23,942 nucleotides of DNA. Source: URNF01 sp045594105. Its GTDB lineage: Bacteria; Bacillota; Clostridia; Oscillospirales; Acutalibacteraceae. Made by a program: the position numbers and the translations under genes. Each line of letters opens with the position of its first letter. The stretch's first letter is position 1. The notes beneath the pieces were generated by a model that saw only the letters and a list, made by a program, of their open reading frames with translations, had not been told where the DNA came from and searched no databases. The stretch is taken from assembly GCA_045594105.1 (NCBI GenBank), contig JAZNXY010000035.1, forward strand, positions 1-23,942. The letters run 5' to 3'. Of the stretch, positions 7,523 to 14,603 are shown one piece after another.

Positions 7523-8857
7523 TTATCTGCCTACGGCAAGGGTAACGTCACCGTTTTCGTTGTAAATAACCGCATCATAATCACGGTTCAAAGCGTCAAT
7601 ATACGCAAAATAGTCCTCTTTACAGGTGAAGTACGGCTTGTAATTTGCTACCGACTCACGTGCTCGGGCGGCATCATTTTCAAGCAGACGCTTGAGTACT
7701 TCTACCTGCACTTTTGCGGAATCCACACAAGCAATCGGGTCACTAATGCGGTAATTGTTGCCGTGCTCTTTACCTTCCGCACCGCCGACATACGCATGCA
7801 CGGTAGGCATCATACTGCCGATATCACCCATATCCGAGCAGCCCGCATTCCAGTAGTCCAGACTGCAATCCTTGGTTTCCAGTACCTCGTCCATGGCTTC
7901 CTCAAACGCCTTCATTATCACAGGATCGGTCAGGCGAGGCCAGGAGCCGGGGGTGTCGGTGATATGTACTTTCGCACCGATAGATGCAGCAGCAGCAGCT
8001 ATCGCACGGTCGATTTTTTTGTTGGCCTCCACCGCCGCAGGCATATTCGCACCACGCACGTAGCTTTCCAGTTTCACCTTGTTGGGAATAACGTTCACGG
8101 AGGTGCCGCCCTCGGTGATAATGGGGTGCACACGAATATGGTTTTTATCCTCAAAGGTTTCACGAAGCGCATTGATCGCCTGCAATGCGGTGGTTGCCGC
8201 ATACAGTGCGTTCACACCCTGATGCGGCAAGCCGCCTGCGTGTGCCGCTACACCCTCAAAGGTCACCGTTTTAGCCAACAGACCGTTAGAGCCGCCGTTC
8301 ATATAGCCGCTATGTAACGGTGCTACCTGTGCGTGCACCATAAAAGCAAGATCCACACCGTCGAGATATCCACGACGTACAAATTCGATTTTACCGCTGC
8401 GGTAACCGACAATACCGTCCGCACGGAGCTTTAATCGAAAATCTAACTCAATGCCTTCTTCGGCAGGTACCGCAATCAAACGTACCTTACCCGACAAACC
8501 GTCAAGAGCGCCCTCTTCCTTCAGTGCCGCTGCGACACCAACCAACGCCGCTACCTGCAGCACGTGTCCGCACGCATGCACCGCACCCGTTTCCTTATCG
8601 CAATCGGGATGATCAGGGATAATCAGACCGTCCATTTCACCGAAAATGGCGACGGTCGGACCGGGACGCCCGGTGTCAATATCTGCGTAAAAGCCGGGGA
8701 TATTGCCTGCTTCTACCACCGTATAGCCCAATTCTTCAAACTGTGTTTTAAGATACGCATGCGTTTTCCATTCACGGTATCCCGTTTCGGGGTTTTCCCA
8801 AATGTACTGAAACGTATCGATAATGCGTTTCTCGTGTTTTTCAACATACTGCCACAA
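7523..8857 (-). CDS. M20-family metallo-amidohydrolase (AbgB-like)
   Basis: A cytoplasmic zinc-dependent amidohydrolase/peptidase of the M20 family, closest in feel to AbgB (p-aminobenzoyl-glutamate hydrolase subunit B). Metal-site motifs are GEMDGL, the ACGH block (HACGHVLQVA) and the catalytic Glu pair in VPAEEGIELD. The middle part, with HAGGLPHQGVNAL, matches the dimerisation domain. The substrate cannot be told from sequence; N-acyl amino acids or small peptides are likely. The start is uncertain: there is no ATG. GTG at 8866 would sit directly on the Shine-Dalgarno AAAGGCGG, whereas TTG at 8857 is eight bases after it and gives 444 residues, so I prefer TTG. It is a single-gene transcript with its own promoter and shares a terminator with znuB. 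Confidence 0.85.
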   Translation of the reverse strand: MWQYVEKHEKRIIDTFQYIWENPETGYREWKTHAYLKTQFEELGYTVVEAGNIPGFYADIDTGRPGPTVAIFGEMDGLIIPDHPDCDKETGAVHACGHVLQVAALVGVAAALKEEGALDGLSGKVRLIAVPAEEGIELDFRLKLRADGIVGYRSGKIEFVRRGYLDGVDLAFMVHAQVAPLHSGYMNGGSNGLLAKTVTFEGVAAHAGGLPHQGVNALYAATTALQAINALRETFEDKNHIRVHPIITEGGTSVNVIPNKVKLESYVRGANMPAAVEANKKIDRAIAAAAASIGAKVHITDTPGSWPRLTDPVIMKAFEEAMDEVLETKDCSLDYWNAGCSDMGDIGSMMPTVHAYVGGAEGKEHGNNYRISDPIACVDSAKVQVEVLKRLLENDAARARESVANYKPYFTCKEDYFAYIDALNRDYDAVIYNENGDVTLAVGR

Positions 8858-8879
8858 AAAAAGCACCGCCTTTCATAAA

Positions 8880-8908
8880 AGTATACTACAGCGTGCTGAA
8901 AAATACAA
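8880..8908 (-). promoter_or_regulatory. promoter of the M20 hydrolase gene
   Basis: On the minus strand TTGTAT (8908-8903), 17-bp spacer, TATACT (8885-8880). The predicted leader is only about 16 bases. The -35 abuts the T-run of the nagB terminator. Confidence 0.65.
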
Positions 8909-8910
8909 CA

Positions 8911-8939
8911 AAAAAAGACGTGCTTTGCACGTCTTTTTT
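8911..8939 (-). terminator. terminator of the hexosamine operon (after nagB)
   Basis: Stem AAAAAAGACGTGC / GCACGTCTTTTTT with a TTT loop (8924-8926). It is symmetric, but only minus-strand transcription (nagB) arrives here. Confidence 0.85.
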
Positions 8940-8956
8940 ACGGCGGATGCCGTTAA

Positions 8957-9667
8957 TTAAACCTCGCTGAAAATAACCGTTACGTCGGGGTGCAGCTGCA
9001 GAATGGAAGCAGGAACCTGCGGGTCGATGGGGCCGAAGAATGCTTTTTCAAGAATATCCTTTTTAGCGGCGCCGTTAGCAACCATCAGGATTTTCTTCGC
9101 CTGCATAATGGACAGCATACCCATAGTGATAGCGGTTTTCGGCACTTCGTCTTCATTTGCGAAGAAACGTGCATTGGCTTTGATGGTGGATTCGTCAAGC
9201 ACTACTTCATGCGTTGCAGCGGTGAAAAATGCGTCGGGCTCGTTAAAGCCGATGTGACCATCTACACCGATGCCCAGCAGCTGCAGGTCGATACCGCCGA
9301 AGCCCTTGATCATCTCGTCGTATGCTTCGCCTTCCGCTTTGAGATCAGCGGCACAGCCGTTGGGAACGTAGGTGTTCGCCATGTTGATGTTGATGTGGTT
9401 AAAGAGGTTATCGTTCATAAAGTAACGATAGCTCTGGTCATTGGAAACGTCCAGACCTACATATTCGTCAAGGTTAACGGTGGTGACATTGGTAAAGTCG
9501 ATTTTACCTGCTTTGTTGTCGGCAGCCAGACGCTGATAGGTGCCAACGGGGGAAGAGCCGGTCGCAAGACCGAGCACGCAGTTGGGTTTCATGATAACCT
9601 GTGCGGCAATGATGTCCGCAGCTTTGTTGCTGAGTTCTTCGTAGGTTTTTACAGTGATAAATTTCAT
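8957..9667 (-). CDS. nagB: glucosamine-6-phosphate deaminase
   Basis: A 236-residue enzyme converting GlcN-6-P to Fru-6-P and ammonia in the cytoplasm. Signature motifs are LGLATGSSPVGTY (phosphate loop), VNLDEY (catalytic Asp region), GIGVDGHIGFNEP (active-site loop with the catalytic His) and TMGMLSIMQAKKI near the C-terminus. The length is usual for the short bacterial form. The ATG at 9667 overlaps the stop of the upstream gene by one base (TAATG), and the Shine-Dalgarno GGAGG lies in the end of that gene, so the two are coupled. A longer frame to 9808 is only the shadow of the upstream gene. It is the last gene of the HTH-GlmM operon. Confidence 0.95.
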   Translation of the reverse strand: MKFITVKTYEELSNKAADIIAAQVIMKPNCVLGLATGSSPVGTYQRLAADNKAGKIDFTNVTTVNLDEYVGLDVSNDQSYRYFMNDNLFNHININMANTYVPNGCAADLKAEGEAYDEMIKGFGGIDLQLLGIGVDGHIGFNEPDAFFTAATHEVVLDESTIKANARFFANEDEVPKTAITMGMLSIMQAKKILMVANGAAKKDILEKAFFGPIDPQVPASILQLHPDVTVIFSEV

Positions 9668-10338
9668 TATCTGTTTTCCTCCCTTAATACGATGTTGTTT
9701 TGTGCTTTTATAATACAGTTTGCGGGGTATACGCCACGCAACGCTGTTAACGGATATACAGAGGTGCCTTTGCCGATCACGGTGCCGGGATTGATAACAC
9801 AGCCGCAACCGACGTCTGCACCGTCAGCCAGAATACCGCCGATTTTACGCAGACCCGTTTCAATGGGCTGCTCGCCGTGGATTACCACCGCTTTGCCGTC
9901 GGATTTCAGGTTAGAGCAAATGGAACCTGCACCCATGTGTGCTTTGTTGCCGAGTACCGAATCGCCTACATAATTGTAATGCGGCACCTGTACTTTATCC
10001 AGCAAAACACAGTTTTTAAACTCACTCGAGTTGCCCAATACACAGCCACTGCCGGTGATCACACTGCCACGGATGTATGCACCCGGGCGGATTTCGGTGC
10101 CGTGACCGATAATGGCGGGGGCTTCAATGGTCACAAAATCAGCAATTTTGACGTCCTTGCCAACCCACACACCGGGTTTTAATTCGGTGAAATCGGGCAA
10201 GCCCTTTTCAATAAGTGCCAGAATATACTCTTTGATTTTCGGGAGCATTTCCCACGGATACTCCGCTCCGTCAAACAAATCCTTCAAATACGGCACGTTG
10301 CATTCGTAAAGATCTGCGGTTTTTACAAGCTTAGTCAC
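9667..10338 (-). CDS. left-handed beta-helix acyltransferase, GlmU C-terminal-like
   Basis: A 223-residue protein: about 60 N-terminal residues of unknown fold, then hexapeptide repeats of a left-handed beta-helix (IADFVTIEAPAIIGHGTEI, GAYIRGSVITGSGCVLGN). The segment VPHYNYVGDSVLGNKAHMGAG aligns by eye with the GlmU acetyltransferase active site (His and Tyr before the GD, then GAG). The GlmU uridylyltransferase domain is absent. The likely reaction is acetylation of GlcN-1-P, or a related sugar-phosphate modification; such proteins are often annotated as UDP-GlcNAc pyrophosphorylase-like. It lies between GlmM and NagB, which supports a hexosamine-1-phosphate substrate. The start is GTG at 10338, eight bases after AAGGGG, overlapping the end of the HTH-GlmM gene. 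Product identity is an inference; another gene would need to supply the uridylyl transfer. Confidence 0.85.
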   Translation of the reverse strand: MTKLVKTADLYECNVPYLKDLFDGAEYPWEMLPKIKEYILALIEKGLPDFTELKPGVWVGKDVKIADFVTIEAPAIIGHGTEIRPGAYIRGSVITGSGCVLGNSSEFKNCVLLDKVQVPHYNYVGDSVLGNKAHMGAGSICSNLKSDGKAVVIHGEQPIETGLRKIGGILADGADVGCGCVINPGTVIGKGTSVYPLTALRGVYPANCIIKAQNNIVLREENR

Positions 10339-11953
10339 ACGTATGGCCCCTTTCTTTTATCACCTTAGCAATTCTGTCAGCATACTGCTCGCAGAGCTGC
10401 TTTGTTTCACTTTCAATCATAATGCGGACAACAGATTCGGTGCCGCTTTGCCGCAGCAGCGCTCTGCCGTTACCGTCAATCAGTGTCCTCACCGCTTCCA
10501 GTTCTTTTTGCACCGCACTGTCTGCCGCCACCGCCGCTTTATCTTTTACACGGACATTGACGGTGTGCTGTGGGTACAGCATCAGCGGCTCTACCATTTT
10601 GCCGAGTGTGGTTTTGCGGTCACACATCTCCTCTACTATCATAATAGCAGACAAAAGACCGTCACCGGTTGTGGCATACTTCTTTAAAATAATATGCCCC
10701 GTTTGCTCGCCGCCTAAACTGAAGTCGTTATTTTGCATCGCTTCATACACAAAACGGTCACCAACGGTGGTTTGTTCACATTCAATACCGATTTTCTTGA
10801 GCGAGGCAAAAAAGCCACTGTTGGACATCACGGTAGCTACCACCGTGTTACCGTTTAACATACCACGGGATTGCAACCGCTTAGCAAGCACGTACAAAAT
10901 CGCATCGCCGTCTACCACGTTGCCGTTTTCATCCACAGCGATGCAACGGTCCGCATCACCGTCAAAGGCAAAGCCGACATCCAGATGCTGCTCCTTGACA
11001 AGCTCACACAGCTTTTCCATGTGGGTGGAGCCGCAGCCGTTGTTGACATTCAAGCCATCCGGCTCTACACCGAGCAGCACCGTCTGTGCACCCAATGCGT
11101 TAAACACCGCTTTGGCAATGGCCCACGAAGCACCGTTAGCACAATCCAGACCGATACGCAGATGTTTATAGGAATTGGAGGCAAGAGAAATCAGATACCC
11201 TACGTAACGGTTTCTGCCGGAAATATAGTCCACGATACAACCGATACGTTCTTTGTGTGCTAACGGTAAATCCTTGCCCTGCACGCCGAGTGCCCACAAA
11301 TCACCGTCGATATACGCTTCAATCAGTGCGGTGGTTTCGTCGTCTAACTTTTCACCGTATTTGTTAATGACTTTAATGCCGTTATCATAAAACGGATTAT
11401 GCGATGCCGTAATCATAATACCGCAGTCAAATGCATCCTGACGGGTGACGTAGGACACACTCGGGGTGGTGGTTACGTGCAGCATATAGGCATCTGCACC
11501 CGATGCAGTAATACCTGCTACAATGGAATACTCAAGCATATAGCTGGAGCGACGTGTATCCTTACCCACCACAATGCGTGGGCGATACCCTGCCTTTTCA
11601 CAGCCCGACAGCTTTGACGCATAGTACCAGCCGAGGAATCTGCCCACCTTATACGCTTGCATAGAGGTGAGATTCACATTCGCTTCACCACGGAAGCCGT
11701 CGGTACCGAAATATTTGTTTTTCACGGGTGTGCCTGCCGGCACACGATTGATACTGATTTCATCATACAACAGATCGTCTGTCGAAATGTGGAACAGCTC
11801 GCAAAGCAGCAAAATCTTATCAATCTGGGGTTGTGCACGGTCCATTTCCCACTTAGAAACCGATTGACGGGAAACAGACAACTTGTCCGCCAAATCCTCC
11901 TGCGACATACCTGCCGCACTGCGCAAGTGGGTTATTTTTTCGCCAAGTGTCAT
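10331..11953 (-). CDS. glmM: HTH (Cro/CI-type) - phosphoglucosamine mutase fusion protein
   Basis: A 540-residue two-domain protein. Residues 7-62 are a Cro/CI (XRE) helix-turn-helix domain (MSQEDLADKLSVSRQSVSKWE with recognition helix, then DKILLLCELFHISTDDLL). Residues 63-79 are a linker, and residues 80-540 a full-length alpha-D-phosphohexomutase. The GlmM subtype is indicated by FGTDGFRG (82-89), the catalytic-serine loop TASHNP (S184), NNGCGSTH (304-311), metal loop DGDADR (331-336), sugar loop GGEQTGH, and phosphate loop RQSGTES (501-507; the usual Pro after SGTE is Ser). It should interconvert GlcN-6-P and GlcN-1-P for UDP-GlcNAc synthesis and may bind DNA. One continuous frame covers both domains, with no internal Met near the junction, so this is not two genes. 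ATG at 11953 has GGAGGG upstream. An inverted repeat overlaps the promoter, which suggests autoregulation. Confidence 0.92.
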   Translation of the reverse strand: MTLGEKITHLRSAAGMSQEDLADKLSVSRQSVSKWEMDRAQPQIDKILLLCELFHISTDDLLYDEISINRVPAGTPVKNKYFGTDGFRGEANVNLTSMQAYKVGRFLGWYYASKLSGCEKAGYRPRIVVGKDTRRSSYMLEYSIVAGITASGADAYMLHVTTTPSVSYVTRQDAFDCGIMITASHNPFYDNGIKVINKYGEKLDDETTALIEAYIDGDLWALGVQGKDLPLAHKERIGCIVDYISGRNRYVGYLISLASNSYKHLRIGLDCANGASWAIAKAVFNALGAQTVLLGVEPDGLNVNNGCGSTHMEKLCELVKEQHLDVGFAFDGDADRCIAVDENGNVVDGDAILYVLAKRLQSRGMLNGNTVVATVMSNSGFFASLKKIGIECEQTTVGDRFVYEAMQNNDFSLGGEQTGHIILKKYATTGDGLLSAIMIVEEMCDRKTTLGKMVEPLMLYPQHTVNVRVKDKAAVAADSAVQKELEAVRTLIDGNGRALLRQSGTESVVRIMIESETKQLCEQYADRIAKVIKERGHTCD

Positions 11954-11973
11954 AAATACCCTCCGAAAAAAGA

Positions 11974-12002
11974 AGTATGACTACCCTATTTAGCATCATA
12001 CT
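11974..12002. promoter_or_regulatory. candidate operator: inverted repeat over the glmM-fusion promoter
   Basis: Perfect 7-bp arms AGTATGA (11974-11980) and TCATACT (11996-12002), with centres 22 bp apart, about two helical turns. One arm covers the -10 box and the other lies just after the expected start of transcription. This is a plausible site for the protein's own HTH domain; the link is an inference. Confidence 0.45.
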
Positions 12003-12023
12003 ATAAATATATCCATAAAACAA
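11995..12023 (-). promoter_or_regulatory. promoter of the HTH-glmM operon
   Basis: On the minus strand TTGTTT (12023-12018), 17-bp spacer, TATGAT (12000-11995). Transcription would start near 11988, about 35 bases before the ATG. Confidence 0.65.
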
Positions 12024-12045
12024 GTAACAAAACATTGAATTTTTT

Positions 12046-12067
12046 CGCAACTTTTAGTTGCGTTTTT
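12046..12067 (+). repeat. short hairpin with T-run in the divergent intergenic region
   Basis: CGCAACT-TTT-AGTTGCG followed by five T on the plus strand. It has terminator shape, but no plus-strand gene precedes it. The right arm repeats at 12136-12145 (AGTTGCGTTT). It could be the end of a small or antisense RNA, or a binding site. Confidence 0.4.
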
Positions 12068-12074
12068 CATTAAA

Positions 12075-12122
12075 ATACACAAAAACGACCGTTTTCGCAG
12101 ATTTTTTATCTTTTTTGTGTAT
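12075..12122. repeat. 11-bp inverted repeat between divergent promoters
   Basis: Arms ATACACAAAAA (12075-12085) and TTTTTGTGTAT (12112-12122) enclose 26 AT-rich bases. It lies between the glmM-fusion and MBL promoters. Function unknown. Confidence 0.4.
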
Positions 12123-12149
12123 GTTTTTGTTTACAAGTTGCGTTTGTAA

Positions 12150-12178
12150 TTGCGTCGTTTTACAAAATATGTTATACT
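12150..12178 (+). promoter_or_regulatory. promoter of the MBL-SDR-SGNH operon
   Basis: TTGCGT (12150-12155), 17-bp spacer, TATACT (12173-12178). Predicted start about 50 bases before the ATG. Confidence 0.65.
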
Positions 12179-12233
12179 GAATATGCATTGTAAAGCATTT
12201 TGCAAATATACTACCCTTGGGAGGGATACGTGT

Positions 12234-13838
12234 ATGAAAATAACCTTTATCGGTGCTGCACACGAGGTGACGGGCAGCTGTACCCTGTTGACAGTAGGCG
12301 ACACCAACTATCTGGTAGACTGCGGCATGGAGCAAGGGCGGGACATTTTTGAGAACGTGCCGTTACCGGTGGCGGCAAACACCATTGAAGCGGTGTTTCT
12401 GACCCACGCACACGTCGACCATTCGGGTATGCTGCCACGTCTGTACAAGGACGGCTTTCAGGGTAAGATTTATACCACCGATGTCACGGGTGACCTTTGT
12501 GAGATTATGCTGCGTGATTCCGCACATATTCAGGAAGCAGAGGTAGAATGGAAAAACCGCAAAGCCCTTCGCCACGGCGGCGAGCTGATAGAGCCCGTAT
12601 ACACGGTAGCGGATGCGGAAGGCACCTTACGTCTGTTTCACCGCTGTCGGTACGGACAGAGCTATCAGATTGCGGAAAACGTCCGTGTGCGGTTTACCGA
12701 CATCGGACATCTGCTCGGCTCCGCTGCCGTAGAATTATGGCTGACCGAGCAGGGAAAAACCAAAAAAATCGTATTCAGCGGTGATGTCGGCAACCTCAAT
12801 CAGCCGTTGATTAACGACCCGAAAACCGTACAAGAAGCGGATTATCTTGTTTTGGAATCCACCTACGGCAACCGCCTGCACGACCGTCGTCCCCACGGAG
12901 ATACCGTTGCAGAGCTGGCAGAATATATTTCTCGCACCTTTGACCGGGGTGGCTCGCTCATCATTCCTTCCTTTGCGGTAGGGCGTACACAGGAGCTGTT
13001 ATATGCTATCCGTCAATGCAAGGTACGTGGTCTTTTAGACAAGTACGGCAATTTCCCCGTGTACGTAGACAGCCCCTTGGCGGTGGAAGCGACCCAGATT
13101 TTCCTGCAATGTGACCCTGTTTGTTTTGATGAGGATACCACCGCACTGCTTAGTGCAGGCATCAATCCTATCTGGTTTGACGGTGTCACCCTGTCGGTGG
13201 ACAGCGACCAATCCAAAGCCATAAACTTTGACGACCGTTCGAAAGTGATTATTTCCGCAAGCGGCATGTGCGAGGCAGGCCGTATCCGCCACCATCTGAA
13301 GCATAATTTATGGAAGCCCGAAAACAGCGTGCTGTTTGTGGGGTATCAGGCGGAAAACTCGCTTGGCAGAAAGCTGCAGGACGGTGCAGGGGTGGTACGG
13401 CTTTTCGGTGAGGATGTGCGGGTTTGTGCGGAAATCCTTACCTTACACGGCACCAGCGGTCACGCTGACCAAAAGGGATTGCTCGATTGGGTGGCGGCAT
13501 TTACCCAAAAGCCGCACACCGTTTTTGTGAACCACGGTGACGAGGATGCCGCCGAAACGTTAAAAGCTTTGCTGACAGAACAGTTTGGCGTCACCGCTTT
13601 CGCACCGTATTCGGGCAGCAGCTATGACCTGTTATCCGGGCAGCCGCTTAACGAGGTGACCGGCATCCGTATAGAAAAAACCACGCCTGCCGGTGAACGC
13701 AGCAACCGTCTTTACAGCGCCTTGGTGCAGGCGGCGGAAAAGCTGCTCAGTATTGCGAAAAAGTGCCGTGGTATGTCTAATAAGGATCTGACGGCATTTA
13801 CCGAACAGATTAAAAACTTGTGTAAAAAATGGGAGTAA
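12234..13838 (+). CDS. beta-CASP metallo-beta-lactamase ribonuclease family protein
   Basis: A 534-residue protein with an N-terminal metallo-beta-lactamase fold and an inserted beta-CASP domain, like CPSF73/YSH1-type RNA nucleases. Motif 2 of the zinc site is H58-A-H60-V-D62-H63. Other landmarks are GHLLGSAA (motif 3 His), FSGDVG (motif 4 Asp), ESTYGNRLH, SFAVGRTQELL, the beta-CASP segment SASGMCEAGRIRHHL, and the C-terminal LHGTSGHADQKGL and VNHGDEDAAETL. All expected metal ligands are present, so it should be an active RNA (or possibly DNA) hydrolase in the cytoplasm. It differs from RNase J in lacking a C-terminal extension. The start at 12234 has GGGAGGG upstream; a longer frame starting at 12150 begins inside the promoter. 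The next gene follows after three bases, so they form an operon. Confidence 0.9.
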   Translation: MKITFIGAAHEVTGSCTLLTVGDTNYLVDCGMEQGRDIFENVPLPVAANTIEAVFLTHAHVDHSGMLPRLYKDGFQGKIYTTDVTGDLCEIMLRDSAHIQEAEVEWKNRKALRHGGELIEPVYTVADAEGTLRLFHRCRYGQSYQIAENVRVRFTDIGHLLGSAAVELWLTEQGKTKKIVFSGDVGNLNQPLINDPKTVQEADYLVLESTYGNRLHDRRPHGDTVAELAEYISRTFDRGGSLIIPSFAVGRTQELLYAIRQCKVRGLLDKYGNFPVYVDSPLAVEATQIFLQCDPVCFDEDTTALLSAGINPIWFDGVTLSVDSDQSKAINFDDRSKVIISASGMCEAGRIRHHLKHNLWKPENSVLFVGYQAENSLGRKLQDGAGVVRLFGEDVRVCAEILTLHGTSGHADQKGLLDWVAAFTQKPHTVFVNHGDEDAAETLKALLTEQFGVTAFAPYSGSSYDLLSGQPLNEVTGIRIEKTTPAGERSNRLYSALVQAAEKLLSIAKKCRGMSNKDLTAFTEQIKNLCKKWE

Positions 13839-13841
13839 GCT

Positions 13842-14600
13842 ATGGAAATTGCAGTGTTAACAGGTGCCTCCGCAGGACTCGGCAAGGCGTTTTTTGACGC
13901 ATACCTGCAAAACGGCCCCAAGGTAGATGAAATCTGGCTGATTGCCCGTCGCCGTGAACGGTTGGAAGCACTCGCCGCCTCCACCACGCAAAAGGTACGG
14001 GTGTTGGCATTAGACCTCGTACAGCAGGAAAGCATCACCGCTTTGCGAGAGCTTCTCACCACCGAGCAGCCGCAGGTAAAAGCCCTTATCAACAATGCGG
14101 GCTTCGGTAAAATGGGATATGTGTATGACCTGTCTCCCGAGGAGCAGGGCGGCATGGTAGACCTCAATTGCCGTGCCCTTACCGCATTGTCTGCTCTCTT
14201 TGCACCCTATATGCAAAGAGGCGGTTACATACTGAATGTTTGCTCTATCGCATCCTTTGTGCCCAATCCGCGTATGACGGTGTATTCCTCCACCAAAGCA
14301 TACGTCATGAGCTTTTCGAGAGGACTGCGTGAAGAGCTGAAGCCCAAAGGGGTCAACGTGTTGGCACTGTGTCCCGGCCCGATGTCTACCGAGTTTTTAC
14401 CCATTGCAGGCATTGGCGCAGGCGATTCCAAGACCTTTGACACCCTCCCCTATGCCGACCCTGCAAAGGTGGCAAAAGCGGCGCTGAAGCACGCCTCTAA
14501 GGGTCACGCGGTATACACCCCGAAGGTGCTGTTTAAGGTGTACCGTATTTTAGCAAGAATTGTGCCACACAGATGGCTGATGAAAGTGAGCAAGGTGTAA
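13842..14600 (+). CDS. short-chain dehydrogenase/reductase (SDR)
   Basis: A 252-residue classical SDR that oxidises or reduces an unknown substrate with NAD(P). The cofactor motif TGASAGLG is at residues 7-14, NNAGFG follows near residue 85, the catalytic Ser lies in NVCSIAS, and the catalytic Tyr/Lys pair in YSSTKAY (YxxxK). PGPMSTEF matches the usual segment after the active site. The arginines in the IARRRERLEAL segment after beta-strand 2 suggest NADP preference. It starts three bases after the MBL gene, with the Shine-Dalgarno GGGAG overlapping that gene's stop, and three bases before the SGNH gene. The link with an RNase and a hydrolase does not reveal the substrate. Confidence 0.9.
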   Translation: MEIAVLTGASAGLGKAFFDAYLQNGPKVDEIWLIARRRERLEALAASTTQKVRVLALDLVQQESITALRELLTTEQPQVKALINNAGFGKMGYVYDLSPEEQGGMVDLNCRALTALSALFAPYMQRGGYILNVCSIASFVPNPRMTVYSSTKAYVMSFSRGLREELKPKGVNVLALCPGPMSTEFLPIAGIGAGDSKTFDTLPYADPAKVAKAALKHASKGHAVYTPKVLFKVYRILARIVPHRWLMKVSKV

Positions 14601-14603
14601 AAA

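Noticed and set aside
7511..9973. Long plus-strand frames opposite the M20 hydrolase and nagB (268 and 327 codons)
   Set aside because: Shadows of convincing enzyme genes; no motifs or start signals.
11700..11953. HTH-GlmM as a sequencing frameshift joining two genes
   Set aside because: Both domains are in one frame with no overlap, no loss of residues in either domain and a plausible linker; the only ribosome-binding site is before the HTH.
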